A stretch of 18,281 nt of DNA from CAYOVG01 sp964407285 (GTDB taxonomy: Bacteria; Desulfobacterota; Syntrophobacteria; Syntrophobacterales; Syntrophobacteraceae), in contig CAYOVG010000114.1 of NCBI GenBank assembly GCA_964407285.1, forward strand, positions 1 through 18,281, in the 5' to 3' direction. The translations under genes were made by a program, and so were the position numbers. The notes beneath the pieces are model-generated. The model was not told where the DNA came from, searched no databases, and worked only from the letters and a program-made list of their open reading frames with translations. Positions 15,732-18,281 of the stretch are shown here, in pieces. Positions within the stretch are counted from its first letter, which is position 1. Each line of letters begins with the position of its first letter.

Positions 15732-16823
15732 ATGGATGCCACATCGTTGACAACCAGGGGAGAACAGCAGTCGCCGGGTGGCGATGCGCAACTCACGGCG
15801 CAGGACCTGGAGAAAGCCCGCGGTCTTATGCAGGGAATCGACATCAAGGATTCGCAGAGCGTTATTCTCTATGGGGTCGAAACGCAGAAGAAGATCGCGT
15901 CTTTCGCCGATAATGTCCTGGAGCAGGTTCGAGCCAAGGATGCGGGTTACGTGGGGGACATCCTCACGAACCTGGTGCTCAAGGTGAAGGAAGTGAACGT
16001 CGATGGCTTTTCGGACCGTAAGAGCGGCCTGGCCGCCATTCCTATCATCGGGAAATTCTTCGATGAAGCGAAAGCCTTTCTCGCCCGGTACGAAAAGCTG
16101 TCGGTGCAGGTGGACAGCATTCTGGATGAGCTGGACAAGGCCAGGATGGCTCTCCTGAAAGACGTGACGATGCTGGATAAGCTCTACCAGGTGAATACCG
16201 ACTATTTTCGGGAACTTTCCCTCCTTATTGCCGCCGGGGAGTTGAAGCTTCGGGAGATCCGGGAAAAAACCATTCCGGAGATGAGAGCCGTGGCGGAGAG
16301 GTCGCAAGACCCGTTCGATGCTCAGCAGCTCAACGATTTTCTGCAACTGGTGAACCGCTTCGAGAAGAAGCTCCACGACCTCAAGCTCAGCAAAACCATC
16401 TCCATCCAGACCGCCCCGCAGATCCGGCTCATCCAGAATAACGATGAAACACTGGTCGAGAAGATCCAGAGTTCGATCCTCAACACCATACCGCTTTGGA
16501 AGAACCAGATCGTCATCGCACTGTCCATCGCGAGGGGGCGAAGGGCGGCGGAGCTTCAACGGCAGGTGTCCGATATGACTAACGATCTGCTGGCGAAGAA
16601 CATGGAGATGCTCAAGCAGAGTTCCGTCGATATTGCAAAGGAAACGGAGCGCGGCATCGTGGATATCGACACCCTCAAGAAGACCAACGCATCGCTCATC
16701 GCCACCATCGAGGAAACCATCAGGATTCAGCAGGACGGCCGCAAAAAGCGCCTTGATGCGGAGGCGGAACTGGTCCGCATGGAAAAGGAACTGAAGGGCG
16801 TTCTCTCGACCGTGAGGGAGTGA
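15732..16823 (+). CDS. TelA-family protein (toxic anion resistance, PF05816)
   Basis: 363 residues with GGGGAGG eight bases before the ATG; usual length for the family. No signal or membrane helix: an almost entirely alpha-helical, probably coiled-coil cytoplasmic protein. Diagnostic C-terminal family sequence: NTIPLWKNQIVIALSIARGR (251-270), DMTNDLLAKNMEMLKQSSVD (281-300), then AKETERGIVDIDTLKKTNASL, IEETIRIQQDGRKKR and EAELVRMEKEL. A conserved glycine/proline stretch GLAAIPIIGKFFDEAKAFLARY (99-120) lies in the first half. TelA proteins were first linked to tellurite resistance (TelA/KlaB of RK2) and are wider envelope or anion stress proteins, often next to XpaC. Here it is the cytoplasmic end of a four-gene unit with two periplasmic binding proteins and an XpaC-like membrane protein. 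Its molecular activity is not established. Confidence 0.95.
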   Translation: MDATSLTTRGEQQSPGGDAQLTAQDLEKARGLMQGIDIKDSQSVILYGVETQKKIASFADNVLEQVRAKDAGYVGDILTNLVLKVKEVNVDGFSDRKSGLAAIPIIGKFFDEAKAFLARYEKLSVQVDSILDELDKARMALLKDVTMLDKLYQVNTDYFRELSLLIAAGELKLREIREKTIPEMRAVAERSQDPFDAQQLNDFLQLVNRFEKKLHDLKLSKTISIQTAPQIRLIQNNDETLVEKIQSSILNTIPLWKNQIVIALSIARGRRAAELQRQVSDMTNDLLAKNMEMLKQSSVDIAKETERGIVDIDTLKKTNASLIATIEETIRIQQDGRKKRLDAEAELVRMEKELKGVLSTVRE

Positions 16824-16982
16824 TGTGCAAATACCGGAGTGTGCGGATTTGACCGGTGCGACGGCGGTGAGACAAATCAAACTTGGACGGCGGCCATGGG
16901 GCGGGGTTGAGGGTTGTTTGCTGCAAGGCCGGTGTGGCTATTGGATCGCGCCGGTCTTTGAAGTGGCAGGTTTGTGGCCTAC

Positions 16983-17249
16983 TCATTCGTAGTGTGTCCA
17001 CATCCTGATAACCTTGACCACTCTCTGTTCCTCAAGCACCTGGTAGATTAAACGATGTTGAATGTTGATTCGCCGGGAGACAGCCCCGGCCAAATCGCCG
17101 ATGAGTTTTTCGTAAGGCGGAGGGTTCTGGTAAGGGTTACGTCGAATGATGTTCAGGAGTGTTTCCGCCTTGGATCGTAATCCTGCGGAAGAGAGTTTCT
17201 TTGCATCCTTCTGGGCTTGCCTTGTGAAGACCAGTTCCCACTCTACCAC
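16983..17249 (-). CDS. YoeB/Txe-type toxin (RelE superfamily mRNA interferase)
   Basis: 88 residues, full length for the family, with GTG start at 17249 overlapping the antitoxin stop by seven bases. YoeB cleaves mRNA in the ribosomal A site. Sequence signature: WELVFTRQAQKDAKKL at the N-terminus, NPPPYEKLIGDLAGAVSRRI (42-61), QHRLIYQV (64-71) and a C-terminal WTHYE. The residues matching the E. coli YoeB catalytic set are present: E47 in YEKL, R66 in QHRLIY and H86-Y87 at the end. It therefore looks intact and potentially active. It is convergent with telA, with 159 bases between them in which I see no feature. Confidence 0.93.
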   Translation of the reverse strand: MVEWELVFTRQAQKDAKKLSSAGLRSKAETLLNIIRRNPYQNPPPYEKLIGDLAGAVSRRINIQHRLIYQVLEEQRVVKVIRMWTHYE

Positions 17250-17485
17250 TCCAGGTCCTTTGCGCAGTCTTCAACGGGAGTATTCAGCCCCTCTCTGATC
17301 GACTCTCGAATGCCGGGCATGGAGAGCAGGTAGACTGTCTCCTGGATGGCCTTCCAGTCTTCCTCGGAGACGAGAACTGCGTTGGCGCGTTTCCCGGTAA
17401 TGAGAACGGGTTCGTGAGAAGCTGCGGCCTCATCGATCAGACGGTACAGCTTGGAACGGGCTTCACTGGCCGTAATTGTTGCCAT
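17243..17485 (-). CDS. YefM/Phd-type antitoxin
   Basis: 80 residues. The N-terminal Phd/YefM DNA-binding fold is clear: MATITASEARSKLYRLIDEA (1-20), then HEPVLITGKRANAVLVSEEDW (24-44). An acidic C-terminal segment (EGLNTPVEDCAKDLEW) would wrap and neutralise the toxin. AAGGA lies five bases before the ATG. It overlaps the toxin gene, the normal antitoxin-first order with translational coupling. In the family, the antitoxin represses its own promoter and the toxin acts as co-repressor; palindromes fitting that lie just upstream. Confidence 0.93.
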   Translation of the reverse strand: MATITASEARSKLYRLIDEAAASHEPVLITGKRANAVLVSEEDWKAIQETVYLLSMPGIRESIREGLNTPVEDCAKDLEW

Positions 17486-17510
17486 GGCATTCCTTTCTTG
17501 CGAGACAGAA

Positions 17511-17554
17511 CTAATACACTGTATTAGAGTACGCTATTACGTACGATATGTCAA
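17511..17554 (-). promoter_or_regulatory. toxin-antitoxin promoter with two palindromic operators
   Basis: Minus strand: a perfect -35 TTGACA (17554-17549), 17-base spacer and a poor -10 TACTCT (17531-17526). An 8-bp perfect palindrome CTAATACA-C-TGTATTAG (17511-17527) lies just downstream, over the probable start site. A second inverted repeat GTACG-N6-CGTAC (17529-17544) fills the spacer. Two adjacent sites suit cooperative conditional repression by a YefM-YoeB complex. Repeats are seen; function is inferred. Confidence 0.6.
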
Positions 17555-17792
17555 CGGGTATGTACAGGGCAGTTGCATCTAATTTCGCTTGACACCAAGG
17601 ATCTTCTCAAGGTAGCGGCTGTCCCAGCCGGCTTTGAGTCTTTTGTTTTTGACCCTCACCTTGCAGGTCTTTTCCTGCTTGATGAGATTGAGCGAGATAT
17701 GGCGCAGCACTGCCAAGTTTTCCGGACCGTTGTCTTTCCGGACACGGAAGCTATCTTCCTGGAAGGCGATATCGAGCACCCGGTGCACCTTA

Positions 17793-17810
17793 CTTAAATG
17801 TAGCTCGAAA
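17793..17810 (+). repeat. left terminal inverted repeat of the MITE-like element
   Basis: CTTAAATGTAGCTCGAAA. Pairs with 18095-18112 with a single mismatch (A against T at the tenth base). Confidence 0.8.
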
Positions 17811-18094
17811 ATGCCAAGATCGACTGAGGGCCTTGTGTAGCTAGGATATACGGAGCTGGAATGGCGTAAGATTTTAAAAATGCTCTATTTTCCAAGAGCT
17901 ACACCTGTAAGACTTTGGAATAATAGAACTTACTCTTCGGACTTGCCGCCCTGCCACCCCGTTCTGGTGGAATTTAGACCCCGCAAAGCCTCACTGCATC
18001 AGGATTCCTTGGAAAACCCCGCATTCTGAGGCTCTTACAAAGGATACCGTCTCCGAAGCCCCGGTATTCCTGGCTTCACAGAGATGTTCCGCAA

Positions 18095-18112
18095 TTTCGA
18101 GCAACATTTAAG
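18095..18112 (-). repeat. right terminal inverted repeat of the MITE-like element
   Basis: On the minus strand it reads CTTAAATGTTGCTCGAAA, pairing with 17793-17810 at 17 of 18 positions. Confidence 0.8.
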
Positions 18113-18281
18113 CTTTATTCTCAATACCCCGGTGTCCCCTTATCGCGCCGGCTAATCGTTTGGCGTTGTTATCCAAGATGGAGATATAGCAGCCGGTCTC
18201 TTTCGAGATCTTATCTTCCATATGTTTAAGGTGATTTTCAAAAGAACCGTTACCGTGTCGGCCGATTTCTAGGTTACACTT

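Larger units (their letters stand above)
17793..18112. mobile_element. 320-bp MITE-like element with 18-bp terminal inverted repeats, inside the transposase gene
   Basis: The ends are CTTAAATGTAGCTCGAAA (17793-17810) and TTTCGAGCAACATTTAAG (18095-18112), inverted copies matching at 17 of 18 positions, with weaker similarity a few bases further in. Flanking five-base words are CCTTA (17788-17792) and CTTTA (18113-18117), a probable 5-bp target duplication with one change. The interior has no convincing open frame on either strand. It interrupts a transposase reading frame that is otherwise collinear on both sides, which independently fixes the borders. The mobilising transposase is not in the window and its family is unknown to me. 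Confidence 0.75.
17565..18281 (-). mobile_element. ISAs1-family insertion sequence, 3' part, continues past the right edge
   Basis: A CAGGG sequence at 17565 lies 14 bases outside the transposase stop codon and is a likely terminal inverted repeat end (CAGGG-type ends are, as I recall, usual in this family). The other end, and hence the inverted repeat partner and target duplication, is outside the window. The IS ends only about 11 bases from the -35 box of the toxin-antitoxin promoter. It is itself interrupted by the 320-bp element at 17793-18112. Confidence 0.5.
17579..18281 (-). pseudogene. ISAs1-family transposase, C-terminal part, split by a small element
   Basis: Two minus-strand pieces belong to one gene. 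The right piece (18281 down to 18113, open from the edge) ends ...NNAKRLAGAIRGHRGIEN and then hits a stop at 18110-18108 inside foreign sequence. The left piece (17792 down to 17579) resumes KVHRVLDIAFQEDSFRVRK, then DNGPENLAVLRHISLNL, to a normal family C-terminus. Joined, they give the family signature RGHxGIENKxHxVLDxxFxED with DNGPENLAVLRH. The intact gene would have read GAG AAT AAG GTG CAC across the junction, so removing the element and one target copy restores the frame. The gene is inactive as it stands. The RGHR where most members have RGHW may be a further change. Confidence 0.8.

Noticed and set aside
17573..17840. Plus-strand frames over the transposase remnant
   Set aside because: Antisense shadows; the minus strand carries the recognisable ISAs1 signature.

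Overview
The window looks like a GC-rich chromosome segment from a Gram-negative, probably strictly anaerobic, deltaproteobacterial (Desulfobacterota, Syntrophobacter-like) organism. This rests on gene content and codon style: a Wza-type outer-membrane polysaccharide exporter, a Tat-exported ferredoxin-type protein with a cytochrome b partner, a TelA/XpaC module, and an N-terminal Uma2 fragment of a kind I associate with this group. The genus is an inference. No rRNA, tRNA or CRISPR array was seen.

Layout. Positions 1-1705 (minus strand) hold murA followed 28 bases later by the first 142 codons of a ComEC-like gene that leaves the left edge. An AT-richer gap of about 600 bases leads to a polysaccharide region (2323-9290). 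On the plus strand it has a GT-C membrane glycosyltransferase, an O-antigen-ligase-like protein and a CpsB/YwqE-type PHP phosphatase. Convergent to these, on the minus strand, are a FecR-like exported protein and a Wza-like lipoprotein. No Wzc-type kinase is in view. The next gap carries a 33-codon Uma2-like remnant and an 11-bp stem. Then comes a minus-strand redox pair (9664-11343): a four-helix cytochrome b-like protein and a Tat-type four-cluster ferredoxin protein, preceded by a marR gene (11671-12150). The marR promoter is close to consensus, predicts an almost leaderless mRNA, and has a palindrome over the start site. A related motif sits in the putative promoter of the ferredoxin gene.

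Divergent from marR is the most interesting unit, 12362-16823 on the plus strand. Its four genes encode a lipoprotein that fuses an oxyanion-type substrate-binding domain to a von Willebrand A domain with an intact MIDAS; an XpaC-like membrane protein; a second membrane-anchored substrate-binding protein with the same ligand-loop signature; and a TelA-family cytoplasmic protein. No ABC permease or ATPase is present. I infer an envelope-to-cytoplasm sensing or stress system related to tellurite/toxic-anion modules, with binding proteins used for sensing rather than import.

The right end (16983-18281) holds a YefM-YoeB type toxin-antitoxin pair with two palindromes in its promoter. Next to it is the 3' part of an ISAs1-family transposase gene, split by a 320-bp non-coding element with 18-bp terminal inverted repeats (17 of 18 matching) and a probable 5-bp target duplication: a MITE-like insertion inside an IS.
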